Numbered from the stretch's first letter, positions 15,635-23,706 are shown. The stretch is 24,311 bases of DNA from JBEIVB01 sp040374085 (GCA_040374085.1 JBEIVB010000032.1:1-24311); one strand, 5' to 3'. Made by a program: numbers and translations. Notes: generated by a model not told the origin, from the letters alone.

Positions 15635-15826
15635 CTACTTCTTTAATTCGTTCTTACCGGTTGCGGGGTTATAACCATAAGGGCAATGTTTGCAGCCGCT
15701 CTTGCAACAATAGCCACGTTTAAGGTGATACCGTTCTGTAAACACGATAAACCCCTTTTCCGACATATAATAATCCTCCGACTCTAAAGGAGCCTTTCGA
15801 GGAAAAAGGGGCTTATCCTCCTCCAT
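15635..15826 (-). CDS. Small Cys-rich protein, DUF5522-like
   Basis: 63-aa protein with a conserved-looking core: EDYYMSEKGFIVFTERYHLKRGYCCKSGC split around GYCCKSGCKHCPYGY. The four close Cys (CC-x3-C-x2-C) could bind a metal. I recognise it as the DUF5522 type often found in Bacteroidota and some other bacteria; function unknown. The frame extends upstream to 15868, but the ATG at 15826 (MEEDKPLFP, with GGGG just before it) gives a protein of normal length. It overlaps the 3' end of the GlmU-like gene by 14 nt, so it is the last gene of that operon. Confidence 0.75.
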   Translation of the reverse strand: MEEDKPLFPRKAPLESEDYYMSEKGFIVFTERYHLKRGYCCKSGCKHCPYGYNPATGKNELKK

Positions 15827-17000
15827 GTTCCCCGTTATAAATGCTTTGCAACAGCATGTGTTGTGCATCGGAAAACGCCAAGCCCCTTCGGCTCATAACC
15901 CGTTCGGCCAAAGCAAAAGCCTTTGGCGCTAAAAACGGCTGAAACCCATCTGCACCTCCCCAAGAAAAAGAAGGTATATGCTTGGGTGGAAAACCGGCGC
16001 CGAAAATGTTGGCCATAACTCCTACAACCGTTCCGGTATTAAACATAGTGTTGATGCCGCACTTGGAATGGTCCCCCATAAACAACCCGCAAAACTGCAA
16101 ACCAGTAGATACCAAACGATCCTCAACATAATCGTGTATTTCTACAATGCTGTAGTTGTTTTTTAAATTGGAGTTGTTCGTATCTGCACCAAGGTTGCAC
16201 CACTCGCCAATAACCGAATTGCCAAGGAAACCATCGTGGGCCTTGTTGGAATAGCCGAATACCACAGAATTATTGATTTCGCCTCCCACTTTGCTGAATG
16301 GACCAATGGTGGTAGGTCCGTATACCTTAGTTCCCAGTTTTGTTGATGATCCCTCACACAATGCAAAAGGTCCGCGAATGATGCTTCCCTCCATTACTTC
16401 AGCATTACGACCAATATATATGGGCCCGGAAGAGGCATTTAAAATAGAAAACTGAACGGTTGCCCCTTCTTCAATGAAAACCCGCTCTGGTTGCATCACC
16501 TGATTTCCTGCGGGTATGGGCTGACTGTAGTGGCCTTCCGTAATTAATTGGAAATCAGACTCCAACTCTTCGCCGTTGTGCTGAAAAACATTCCAAACGC
16601 GTTCCACAAAGCTGGCATGGCCATTAAACTCTATATGCTTTATGGGCAGTTCCCAGAGAGGAACGATAGGTGAGCGTTGCACCTTACAGCCCAACCAAAC
16701 GTTTTTACACCAAAGAGATTCGTCCATCTCCAGGTTTTGAAACGCATGAACGAGCCCAGTGCTTGCCAACAAATTGGAGCGCACAAACAAAAAGCCAATA
16801 ACCCCTACTTCGGGCTCAAAAGGAAAAACCCTTGAAAGAGGCTCGGTTGTACTGGTGGTAGATTTCTGCCGCAAGCGTTGCTCCCATTTCTCTCTGAGGG
16901 TAAGAATACCCATGCGCACATCTGCGGCTGTTCGAGTTAGGGTAAAAGGTTTTAGGTAATTGGTCCAAGGACCATCGGCCATTACAAGTTGTGTTGTCAT
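15813..17000 (-). CDS. GlmU-like family protein with left-handed beta-helix (Bacteroidota type)
   Basis: 395-aa protein resembling UDP-GlcNAc-type nucleotidyltransferase/acyltransferases. The N-terminal part (1 to about 190) has the family's degenerate opening, VMADGPWTNYLKPFTLTRTAADVRMG, in place of the LAAGxGTRM loop of true sugar nucleotidyltransferases. The C-terminal part (about 195-345) is a left-handed beta-helix built of hexapeptide repeats (IYIGRNAEVMEGSIIRG, TTIGPFSKVGGEINNSVVFG, SVIGEWCNLGADTNNSNL). Bacteroidota carry this single-copy GlmU-like protein alongside other sugar enzymes; its substrate is unproven. The ATG overlaps the upstream stop (ATGA, 16997-17000) and its 3' end overlaps the DUF5522-like gene, so it is mid-operon. 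Confidence 0.88.
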   Translation of the reverse strand: MTTQLVMADGPWTNYLKPFTLTRTAADVRMGILTLREKWEQRLRQKSTTSTTEPLSRVFPFEPEVGVIGFLFVRSNLLASTGLVHAFQNLEMDESLWCKNVWLGCKVQRSPIVPLWELPIKHIEFNGHASFVERVWNVFQHNGEELESDFQLITEGHYSQPIPAGNQVMQPERVFIEEGATVQFSILNASSGPIYIGRNAEVMEGSIIRGPFALCEGSSTKLGTKVYGPTTIGPFSKVGGEINNSVVFGYSNKAHDGFLGNSVIGEWCNLGADTNNSNLKNNYSIVEIHDYVEDRLVSTGLQFCGLFMGDHSKCGINTMFNTGTVVGVMANIFGAGFPPKHIPSFSWGGADGFQPFLAPKAFALAERVMSRRGLAFSDAQHMLLQSIYNGEHGGG

Positions 17001-18565
17001 TGCTGTCGTTTAAATCCGAACCAAACCTGATCGTTGCGCTCGCCCCACAACCACAACCCCCGGGCACATTGCGCGGTTTGGGTTGGGCGAAGGTACACCT
17101 GATCCTGAAACGTTGGGCCCCATGATTTCAAAGAAATATCACCCCGATTCCAAGAAACCAAGGCCTCTACCAACCCGCTGTTGCGAAGTTCGCTCCAAGG
17201 AAAAGGCCGTGTTTGCGCATTGCGCTTCAAATTTCGCGGTTCATCGTTCCACAAAAGGTGCAAACCTAACGAATCGGTCCACCATCCGGCTGAACTAAAA
17301 TGGGCCCGATCATCCATGGTAATCTGCCCTTTACGCAATACGCTCTGCCATTGAACGGTGCCCGATCGATTCAGCTTTATCATCCAAAGATTATCTCGAT
17401 GGAAATACTCATTGCAATCCTGGGTAGCCCGGTATCGATAACCCATGCCGATTGGCCTGCAAATGGTTTCCTGCCACTGCTCTTCGGCCAGCAACAACAA
17501 GCTGCTATCCGGTGTACCCAACAAGGCAAGCATCTTGGGATACACAAAGCTTAAGCCTTTTGCATCAAGGGTTTGCCGACTCACCTCGGGAGAGGCATAA
17601 TCGTCTGCTCCCCCGAGCTGATCATCGCCCAATGGTGTTTCTACAATACCCGTTCCCAAATCCCAAACAAATGCCCCATTAACCTGTGCATCCCGCGCAA
17701 AAGACCGAGACCAAAGACCCGCTACAAACCAACTGCCATGAGTACACACAAGGTCTATTGTTTTTATGGCGCGGGCTGAAAACTGAAGGGCTTGAAGCGT
17801 TGCCTGGCCCAACCGTACTGAGCAAACGGAATAGGCATTGCGCTCACGTCCCATTAAGCCTCCAGATTCGTTATATACTTGCTTCAATAAAACAGATGCC
17901 TCTCCGTAAGAGCCAGGAGCAATGCGAAGCACCTCTGTGCGAGCCGCTGAAGCATTCAGTATGCACCTGCTCACCGATACGGCCTGAAGCGACCAGCTCC
18001 AGGAACGCAACTCAAGTACCAGAGACTCCTTCTGCCTAACCAGCCAAGCAAGCCAAAAACCGTCGTTGCCATACGCAGCATACACCGGCACATCTTCGGC
18101 TAACTGTGCATCTTCAACCAGCACATCTTCCTGCAAAACACCTGGCCTTGCTCCGCAACGGAACGCCACAAGCCGCAGTCCTTTCGTACCTCCAGCCATG
18201 CCATTTCTGCAAATAACAAACGGGGCTTTGCCAACAAAGGCCGATACTACCGATTGAAGGCCTCCTTTTCCCATGGCCGGAAACACCTCATAACGCTGAG
18301 GAATGCTGCTTTTTCCGGCAGGCTGAAGGGTTAAAACAACTTCTTGTTTAGAAAACAGTGAAGATTCCCGGTCCATTATACTCCAAAGCGAATCACCACT
18401 GCAACCAATGGTGTATAGCCGTTGTAGCCTGCCATACTCAATGGAAACCGGAGACCACTCTATGGTTCCTTGACCCTGTGCAAAACAAGTCAGGAAAAAA
18501 CAAATGAGGGTTAGTGCTAACGGGCAGACTTGGCTGCTTCGTTTTTGTTGGCCAGCTGTCCGCAT
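16997..18565 (-). CDS. Secreted protein of unknown function
   Basis: 522 aa, not recognised. A signal peptide is clear: basic start (MRTAGQQKRSS), hydrophobic LALTLICFFLTCF, then AQGQG as a likely signal peptidase I site; the Cys does not sit in a proper lipobox. The rest is rich in Trp, Gly and beta-strand-like stretches with recurring phrases such as GDSLWSI, GNDGFWLAWL, THGSWFVAGLW, DNLWMIKLNRSGTVQWQ and ARGLWLWGERNDQVWFGF, so a beta-propeller fold is a fair guess. There is no T9SS tail. The ATG lies inside the end of rlmN (49-nt overlap), and its stop overlaps the GlmU-like start (ATGA), so it is translated from the same operon. No in-frame ATG, GTG or TTG that keeps the whole signal peptide lies downstream of the chosen start. 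Confidence 0.8.
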   Translation of the reverse strand: MRTAGQQKRSSQVCPLALTLICFFLTCFAQGQGTIEWSPVSIEYGRLQRLYTIGCSGDSLWSIMDRESSLFSKQEVVLTLQPAGKSSIPQRYEVFPAMGKGGLQSVVSAFVGKAPFVICRNGMAGGTKGLRLVAFRCGARPGVLQEDVLVEDAQLAEDVPVYAAYGNDGFWLAWLVRQKESLVLELRSWSWSLQAVSVSRCILNASAARTEVLRIAPGSYGEASVLLKQVYNESGGLMGRERNAYSVCSVRLGQATLQALQFSARAIKTIDLVCTHGSWFVAGLWSRSFARDAQVNGAFVWDLGTGIVETPLGDDQLGGADDYASPEVSRQTLDAKGLSFVYPKMLALLGTPDSSLLLLAEEQWQETICRPIGMGYRYRATQDCNEYFHRDNLWMIKLNRSGTVQWQSVLRKGQITMDDRAHFSSAGWWTDSLGLHLLWNDEPRNLKRNAQTRPFPWSELRNSGLVEALVSWNRGDISLKSWGPTFQDQVYLRPTQTAQCARGLWLWGERNDQVWFGFKRQQ

Positions 18566-19575
18566 GCAGCATCGATATCTTTTCCACGGCTTCGCCTAAC
18601 ATTGGTGATGATGCCGTTCTGTTCGAGGTGTTGTTTAAATGCGTCCAAACGCGCAGGGGTGGTTTGTTGGAACTCACCGGCGTCTATGGGATTGTATTCT
18701 ATGATGTTGACTTTTGCTGTGGTTTTCCGGCAAAAAGAAACCAGCTCTGCCGCATCGGAAATGCCATCGTTGAAGTCGCGGAAAACAATGTATTCATAGG
18801 TTACCCGCGTGCCGGTCTTTTCATAAAAGTAACGAATGGCATCCGCCAACGAGTCGAGGCTGTTTTGCTCGTTGATGGGCATAATGTGGTTCCGCTTTTC
18901 GTCGTTGGCGGCATGTAGACTAAGCGCAAGGTTAAACCGCGCACCGTCGTCGCCCAATCGCGCAATCATTTTGGCGATTCCGGCAGTAGAAACGGTTATG
19001 CGCTGAGGCGACATGCCCAACCCCTCTGGACGCGTAATCCACTCTATGCTGGTCATAACGTTTCGGTAATTCAACAAGGGCTCTCCCATGCCCATGTACA
19101 CAATGTTGGATAGAGGAAGGTTGTAGTTTGTCTCCGATTGCTGGCGAATGAGCCAAACCTGCTCAAATATTTCCCATGCCTCTAAATTGCGCAAACGGGG
19201 CAAACGACCGGTAGCGCAGAATTTACAGGTGAGCGAACATCCTACTTGAGAGGATATACAAGCGGTCATGCGGCTGGTGGTGGGTATCAAAACGCCTTCC
19301 ACCACGTTTCCATCGGGCATGCGAAACGCGCTTTTTATGGTGCGATCCTGGCTGCGCTGTTGGTCAGCTAAGGAGAGGGTTCCAAAAGAAAACGTTTCTC
19401 CAAGACGGGTGCGCAGAGCAAGAGGGAGGTTGCTCATTTCATCGAAGCTACGGGCTCCCTGCTGCCACAACCACGACTCTACCTGCTTTCTACGAAAGGT
19501 CTTCTCGCCCTGCTCGGCAAACCATGCGGAAAGGCGCTGGGTATCGAACGTGCGTATGTCGGGTTTGGTTTCCAC
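18517..19575 (-). CDS. rlmN: Dual-specificity RNA methyltransferase RlmN
   Basis: 352-aa radical SAM enzyme that methylates C2 of A2503 in 23S rRNA (and of A37 in some tRNAs). The [4Fe-4S] motif is Cys113-x3-Cys117-x2-Cys120 (VGCSLTCKFCATG). The catalytic Cys338 near the C-terminus (DAACGQL) matches the mono-methylated Cys of E. coli RlmN. Further signs are GMGEPLLNY, the SAM-binding SLHAANDEKRNHIMPIN, and NIIEYNP. The start is GTG at 19573-19575 (METKPDIR...), agreeing with other RlmN N-termini. A perfect -7 box sits only 5 nt upstream, so the mRNA may be leaderless. hflX ends 52 nt upstream on the same strand, and the next gene overlaps its 3' end. Confidence 0.96.
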   Translation of the reverse strand: METKPDIRTFDTQRLSAWFAEQGEKTFRRKQVESWLWQQGARSFDEMSNLPLALRTRLGETFSFGTLSLADQQRSQDRTIKSAFRMPDGNVVEGVLIPTTSRMTACISSQVGCSLTCKFCATGRLPRLRNLEAWEIFEQVWLIRQQSETNYNLPLSNIVYMGMGEPLLNYRNVMTSIEWITRPEGLGMSPQRITVSTAGIAKMIARLGDDGARFNLALSLHAANDEKRNHIMPINEQNSLDSLADAIRYFYEKTGTRVTYEYIVFRDFNDGISDAAELVSFCRKTTAKVNIIEYNPIDAGEFQQTTPARLDAFKQHLEQNGIITNVRRSRGKDIDAACGQLANKNEAAKSAR

Positions 19576-19579
19576 CCTA

Positions 19580-19587
19580 CAAAAGTA
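19580..19587 (-). promoter_or_regulatory. -7 box (TACTTTTG) at the rlmN start
   Basis: On the minus strand TACTTTTG matches TAnnTTTG exactly and is followed by TAGG and then the GTG start. Transcription from it would begin at, or within about 3 nt of, the start codon. The -33 region holds only CTG at 19 nt spacing. Confidence 0.4.
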
Positions 19588-19627
19588 CAGGAAAGCAGAA
19601 GGCCATCAGGCCATGAATGAAAACCCG

Positions 19628-20848
19628 TTAAAGAAAAGGCGTAGGCTGGTCTTCGGGAGGAAGGTGGGTGTGAGGATAACGCTTCAAATGAACCCTGCGC
19701 ACCAACTGATAAAGGTCCTGGCGCAAACCATCGAGATTGATGCCACGGGCAGCGGAAACAAAACAAACCGGTGCAGAAAGGGTATTCATCCAAGTTTGTT
19801 TCAACTCTTCCAACGTGCGCTGCCTTGGAAGCTCTACTTCTTCCAAGTCATCGGGATTGCGCGGCTCGGGCATATATGCGTCGATCTTATTAAACAGCAA
19901 GAGTGTGGGTTTGTCCGATGCACCGAGTTCCTTCAGGGTTTGGTTCACCACCCGTATGTGGTCTTCAAAGGCAGGGTTGCTGAGGTCTACCACGTGAACC
20001 AATACATCGGCTTCCCGCACCTCATCGAGGGTAGATTTAAACGACTCCACCAACTGCGTAGGCAGCTTGCGTATGAAACCAACTGTGTCCGACAGCAGAA
20101 AAGGAATCTGGCCCAGCACCACTTTGCGTACCGTGGTATCGAGGGTGGCAAACAGCTTGTTTTCCGCCAGAACGGTAGCTTTGCTGAGGAGATTCATTAG
20201 GGTAGATTTGCCTACGTTGGTGTAGCCCACTAGGGCAACACGCACCATGGCACCACGGTGTTTCCGTTGCGTGGCCATCTGACGATCGATGTCTGCCAAC
20301 CGGGTTTTTAGGAGGGCTATTTTTTCACGCACCAACCTGCGGTCTGTTTCGATCTCCTTCTCCCCTGCCCCTTTCATGCCAATGCCGCCCTTGATGCGGT
20401 CTAAGTGGCTCCACATACGGGCAAGACGGGGTAAGAGGTATTGATACTGCGCCAACTCAACCTGGGTTTTGGCATGGGCAGTTTGCGCACGTGCGGCAAA
20501 GATGTCGAGAATGAGGGTGGTGCGATCGAGCACCCTTAGCCCCAACTCTCGTTCCAGGTTGCGTTGTTGAGAAGGACTCAACTCATCGTCGAACACCACC
20601 AAATCGGAATGATGCTCTTCTGCATATGCTTTAACCTGAAGCACTTTGCCGCTGCCGATAAATGTGCGGCCATCGGGCTTATCCATGCGTTGTATGAACG
20701 TAGTTTGCACGTCTGCACCTGCGGTGGAGGCCAAAAAAGCCAACTCCTCGAGGTGCTCCTTAACCGTATCAACAGAAAGCAAGGGTGGGTGTATGCCAAC
20801 CAAAATGGCCCGCTCGGGGCCCGGAGGAGCAATGCGCTCAGACTTCAT
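19628..20848 (-). CDS. hflX: Ribosome-associated GTPase HflX
   Basis: 406-aa GTPase that binds 50S subunits and splits stalled ribosomes under stress. The HflX N-terminal domain (about 10-195) includes FIGSGKVLQV, VVFDDELSPSQQRNLE and a basic, Gly-rich segment before the G domain (IKGGIGMKGAGEKEIETDRR). The G domain follows: G1 GYTNVGKST (208-216), G3 DTVGF (254-258) and G4 FNKID. Length and order are normal. It starts 5 nt after the stop of the cytochrome gene, so the two share a transcript. Followed by rlmN, another ribosome-linked gene. Confidence 0.96.
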   Translation of the reverse strand: MKSERIAPPGPERAILVGIHPPLLSVDTVKEHLEELAFLASTAGADVQTTFIQRMDKPDGRTFIGSGKVLQVKAYAEEHHSDLVVFDDELSPSQQRNLERELGLRVLDRTTLILDIFAARAQTAHAKTQVELAQYQYLLPRLARMWSHLDRIKGGIGMKGAGEKEIETDRRLVREKIALLKTRLADIDRQMATQRKHRGAMVRVALVGYTNVGKSTLMNLLSKATVLAENKLFATLDTTVRKVVLGQIPFLLSDTVGFIRKLPTQLVESFKSTLDEVREADVLVHVVDLSNPAFEDHIRVVNQTLKELGASDKPTLLLFNKIDAYMPEPRNPDDLEEVELPRQRTLEELKQTWMNTLSAPVCFVSAARGINLDGLRQDLYQLVRRVHLKRYPHTHLPPEDQPTPFL

Positions 20849-20853
20849 TAACG

Positions 20854-21462
20854 TTATGGCCGCAGGGTCATGGCATAAGCCACTACCGAGTCCAACTCGG
20901 CTTGAGAAATCATAGCCTCATGCCCGGGCATAAGGCCCTTGCCTTGGGCAACAATTGCCCTGGTTTCCTCGAGTGTCAATACCGAAATCGAAAGGTCTTT
21001 GGCTCCAGCCAAATTGGCCTTACCATCTGCACCATGGCAACGAGTACAGTAGGCTTCATAAACCCCTTTGCCAATTGGCGCACCAACAGCTACTTCCTGC
21101 TTTTTTACTTTTTTAGAGCTGCCCATCTCGGCAAGGCCATACGCCATGACCAACAATAGAAAAGAAACAACAGCCAAGGCTTTCTTCTGGCGCTTAAAGC
21201 CAATTACCGCCAAGGGTATAGAGGCAAATACCGCCACCAATTTCAGCATCAAAAGGGTGCTTACTTCCGGCCCCTTCACAACAAGAAAGGCACCGGTTGC
21301 CAAAAACAAAATGCTCAACACCATTTCAACAATGCGGGTTTTTCGGGTGTATCCGGTAAGTTGTTCGGTTTTATTGCCCAGCAACAAAGCAGTCTTAATT
21401 GCATAGTGCAACAAAAACAAGGTCACAACAAGTGTGTGGGTATGAAGCATTCCGGTGTACAT
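20854..21462 (-). CDS. Membrane protein with SirB2-like helices fused to cytochrome c domain
   Basis: 202 aa. Four hydrophobic helices (about 5-28, 44-63, 68-87, 95-112) with the short charged loops of SirB2-like Bacteroidota proteins are followed by a monohaem cytochrome c domain (about 128-202). The domain has Cys139-T-R-Cys142-His143 and the Met axial ligand in GLMPGHE (Met178). The haem part should lie in the periplasm, anchored by the helices. The frame stays open to 21558, but those bases form the terminator hairpin of the upstream gene (21512-21552), so they cannot be coding; ATG 21462 (or 21450) is the start. A promoter match, TTG-N21-TACTTTAG, is at 21482-21513. It heads the operon with hflX. 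The electron donor and acceptor are unknown. Confidence 0.85.
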   Translation of the reverse strand: MYTGMLHTHTLVVTLFLLHYAIKTALLLGNKTEQLTGYTRKTRIVEMVLSILFLATGAFLVVKGPEVSTLLMLKLVAVFASIPLAVIGFKRQKKALAVVSFLLLVMAYGLAEMGSSKKVKKQEVAVGAPIGKGVYEAYCTRCHGADGKANLAGAKDLSISVLTLEETRAIVAQGKGLMPGHEAMISQAELDSVVAYAMTLRP

Positions 21463-21481
21463 GGTGTAGGTTTTGAAGGGG

Positions 21482-21513
21482 CTAAAGTAACGAGGCGGTT
21501 TGGATTGCACCAA
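21482..21513 (-). promoter_or_regulatory. Promoter of the cytochrome c/hflX unit
   Basis: On the minus strand TTG (plus-strand CAA at 21511-21513) is followed after 21 nt by TACTTTAG (21482-21489), one mismatch from TAnnTTTG. It overlaps the T-tract of the terminator just upstream and predicts a leader of about 13-15 nt. Confidence 0.4.
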
Positions 21514-21552
21514 AAAACATAGGGCCCCGGAAGATAATTCCGGAGCCCTATG
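21512..21552 (-). terminator. Intrinsic terminator of the left T9SS paralogue
   Basis: CATAGGGC (21518-21525) pairs with GCCCTATG (21545-21552) and CCGGAA with TTCCGG, with a single C/A mismatch and a GATAA loop. On the minus strand it is followed by six Ts (plus-strand As 21512-21517). A 14-bp GC-rich stem plus T-tract 22 nt past the stop is a classic intrinsic terminator. Confidence 0.85.
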
Positions 21553-21573
21553 ACGCATTCACATACGTTTATC

Positions 21574-22587
21574 TTATTCCAATACTACTTTCCGGGTTGA
21601 GGTGTATCCGCCCTGAATCACCCGCACAAGATAAACTCCACCGGTCCAACCCTGGGTCCCGATTTCAAATGGGCGCCCGCTTGGATGGGTTTGTTGACCC
21701 TCAAATACCCGCTTGCCCATGGCGTCGTAAACCTCTATCTGAGCAGATACACGCCCCTCTGTACGCACGGAAATCGTTCCGTTAACTTGAGCCGGATTGG
21801 GGAAAATATGGGTGCTTACCATGGCTGATGAGGACTCTACACCAGAAACAACATTGGGGGTTCGCATGGCTACGCGGTGAGAAGTGGTGGTGGTCCCACC
21901 TGAATTCTCGGTTGTGGTTGAAACCGACAAAAGCGGAAATTTAGTGGCTGGATCATACCAAGAGTAGTTCTGCTCCACAGAGGTTGAGTTAATAAACAAC
22001 GAACTGGTTGTATTGGTGATGGTGTTTTTAATGCGCAACACATTTGAAAAGGTTCCGTATGGCAACACCAAAGTACCAGAACCATCCACCGTTGCATTTT
22101 GGTTGATGGTAATGTTCAAGGTAAAGCCCGGTCCAATCGATACGGATAAGGCTCCTGTGTCAACAAAGGATTGGTTGAAAGACAATGGGTAGGCCATTAC
22201 AGTAACCGGATTAGAGAAAACTTGAGCCCCCGAACCCAATCCGGAAGTTGTTGAAAACACGCCCAAAATCTCTGATTTGGTTGGCGTTACACGAATGTAA
22301 TTGTAGGCAGAGTCGGTAAGCTGAGCTACAGTTGCAGTAGGGAAAGACGATGCACCCGGCGTTCCAACAGGAGAAACATACGATTCGGTAACCACTGTGG
22401 TATCAAAAACCAAAGAAGCGAAATTCCAGGTCTGGCCCTGTCCTGAGCTTCCGGGAGCAACCTGAAGGCTGTTTTCGCGGTAGATGTGCACATCTCCGGA
22501 AACGGGCGCTTGACTGGATGTGAGCGTTTGGGCCTGCATCAGCATAGCAGATGCAGAGAACAGGAGAGAAAGGATGGGTTTTTTCAT
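21574..22587 (-). CDS. Secreted protein with T9SS sorting domain, tandem paralogue A
   Basis: 337 aa. A signal peptide (MKKPILSLLFSASAMLMQAQ) is followed by a beta-rich mid region (about 25-245) with repeated Thr/Ser and many strands (GDVHIYRENSLQVAPGS, GQGQTWNFASLVFDT, FPTATVAQ, INQNATVDGSGTLVLPYGT). The last 80 residues are a T9SS type A sorting domain (IFPNPAQVNGTISV, VYDAMGKRVFE, GGVYLVRVIQGG, RKVVLE). The opening, where the transcript text is compared with the neighbour, is about 75-80% identical to paralogue B by eye and aligns with almost no gap. Function is not recognised; the fold looks like a cell-surface or matrix beta-sandwich. It has its own promoter (22604-22631) and terminator (21512-21552), so it is transcribed alone. 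Confidence 0.9.
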   Translation of the reverse strand: MKKPILSLLFSASAMLMQAQTLTSSQAPVSGDVHIYRENSLQVAPGSSGQGQTWNFASLVFDTTVVTESYVSPVGTPGASSFPTATVAQLTDSAYNYIRVTPTKSEILGVFSTTSGLGSGAQVFSNPVTVMAYPLSFNQSFVDTGALSVSIGPGFTLNITINQNATVDGSGTLVLPYGTFSNVLRIKNTITNTTSSLFINSTSVEQNYSWYDPATKFPLLSVSTTTENSGGTTTTSHRVAMRTPNVVSGVESSSAMVSTHIFPNPAQVNGTISVRTEGRVSAQIEVYDAMGKRVFEGQQTHPSGRPFEIGTQGWTGGVYLVRVIQGGYTSTRKVVLE

Positions 22588-22603
22588 CGTGTGTGTTTTT
22601 TTG

Positions 22604-22631
22604 CAAAGTTAATGGGAAGCTGGTCTCTCAA
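22604..22631 (-). promoter_or_regulatory. Promoter of paralogue A
   Basis: On the minus strand TTG (plus-strand CAA at 22629-22631), 17 nt, then TAACTTTG (22604-22611). This is a full match to the Bacteroidota TTG / TAnnTTTG promoter. Leader length would be about 10-12 nt to the ATG at 22587. Confidence 0.65.
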
Positions 22632-22636
22632 TCTTC

Positions 22637-22670
22637 AAAAAAAGAAAACCCCGGCATGAACCGGGGTTTT
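22637..22670 (-). terminator. Intrinsic terminator of the right T9SS paralogue
   Basis: AAAACCCCGG (22645-22654), loop CATGAA, CCGGGGTTTT (22661-22670): a perfect 10-bp stem. On the minus strand the stem ends in TTTT, then C and seven Ts (plus-strand As 22637-22643). It lies 22 nt past the stop of paralogue B, the same distance as in paralogue A. Confidence 0.88.
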
Positions 22671-22692
22671 CACAAGAATCAATCACAAAAAG

Positions 22693-23706
22693 TTATTCCA
22701 AAATCACCTTCCTAGAAGATGTTTTTCCATCCTGCACAACCTGAACCAAATAAACACCGGGCATCCAACCTTGAGTACCAATGGAATAAGTACGGCCGCT
22801 GGTTTGGGCTTGCTGATCTTCAAACACCCGTTTGCCCAATACATCGTAAACCAAAACACGCGACAATCCACGGCCATCGATGCGTACCGATAGAGTTCCG
22901 TTTACTTGAGCGGGATTGGGGAAAATGTGGGCGCTAACCAAGGAGCTGTTTTTCTCCAATCCGGAACCAATGCTGTTTACTCGCATAACAACATTGTGGG
23001 TTACAGGAGGTGTTGCTGAATTGTCTGTTGTGGTTGATACCGAAAAGAGCGGAAACTTGGTGGCCGAATCATACCAAGAGTAACTCTCCTCTACTGAAGT
23101 TGAGTTGCCAAACAAAGAACTGGTCGTATTGGTGATCGTGTTTTTTATGCGCAACACGTTAGAAAACGTTCCGGAGGGCAGTACTAAAGTGCCTGTACCA
23201 TCTACCGTTGCATTTTGATTGATGGTTATGGTAAACGTAATGCCCGGCCCTAATGATACGGTAACAGATCCTGTATCAAGAAAAGATTGGTTGATGGACA
23301 AAGGGAACTGCATTAAGGTAGCGGGGTTAGAGAACACTTGTGCCTGACCGGAAACGGGACCTGAAGCGTTGGAGAACAGCCCCAAAACCTCTGCTTTGCT
23401 TGGTGTCACGCGTATGTACGTGTAGGTAGAATCCTCAAACTGAGCCACCGTTGCGCTTGGAAAGGAAGCCGCTCCCGGAGTTCCAACAGGTGAGATGTAT
23501 GTTTCTGTGGTAACGGCGGTATCCATAACCAGGGATGCAAAATTCCAAGTCTGGCCTTGTCCGGCGCTTCCCTGAGCAACCTGAAGGGTGTCTTCGCGGT
23601 ATTTATGCACATCGCCCGGCTCAGGAGCAGTGCCGAATTGCAAAGTTTGAGCACCAAGGCCAAAGGAAAAAGCCGATGCAATTAACAAAAGAGTAGTTTT
23701 TTTCAT
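22693..23706 (-). CDS. Secreted protein with T9SS sorting domain, tandem paralogue B
   Basis: 337 aa from ATG 23706; the frame stays open upstream to 23811, but that part crosses the terminator at 23767-23794 and precedes a clear signal peptide (MKKTTLLLIASAFSFGLGAQ), so it is not coding. It has the same layout as paralogue A: GDVHKYREDTLQVAQGS, GQGQTWNFASLVMDT, the INQNATVDGTGTLVLPSGT block, a YSWYDSATKFPLFSVSTTT stretch and a T9SS type A tail (IFPNPAQVNGTLSV, VYDVLGKRVFE, PGVYLVQVVQDG, RKVILE). Equal length and near gap-free alignment point to a fairly recent tandem duplication. Differences gather in Ser/Thr-rich loops. Function unknown. It is transcribed alone, with its own promoter and terminator. 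Confidence 0.9.
   Translation of the reverse strand: MKKTTLLLIASAFSFGLGAQTLQFGTAPEPGDVHKYREDTLQVAQGSAGQGQTWNFASLVMDTAVTTETYISPVGTPGAASFPSATVAQFEDSTYTYIRVTPSKAEVLGLFSNASGPVSGQAQVFSNPATLMQFPLSINQSFLDTGSVTVSLGPGITFTITINQNATVDGTGTLVLPSGTFSNVLRIKNTITNTTSSLFGNSTSVEESYSWYDSATKFPLFSVSTTTDNSATPPVTHNVVMRVNSIGSGLEKNSSLVSAHIFPNPAQVNGTLSVRIDGRGLSRVLVYDVLGKRVFEDQQAQTSGRTYSIGTQGWMPGVYLVQVVQDGKTSSRKVILE

Noticed and set aside
15384..15826. Toxin-antitoxin pair (XRE with small Cys-rich protein)
   Set aside because: The genes converge and are on opposite strands, and the Cys-rich protein resembles DUF5522, not a toxin.
19268..20200. 310-codon open frame on the plus strand
   Set aside because: It crosses the rlmN/hflX boundary antisense to both genes and has no domain signature.
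21463..21558. N-terminal extension of the cytochrome c fusion
   Set aside because: These bases encode the intrinsic terminator of the upstream gene.
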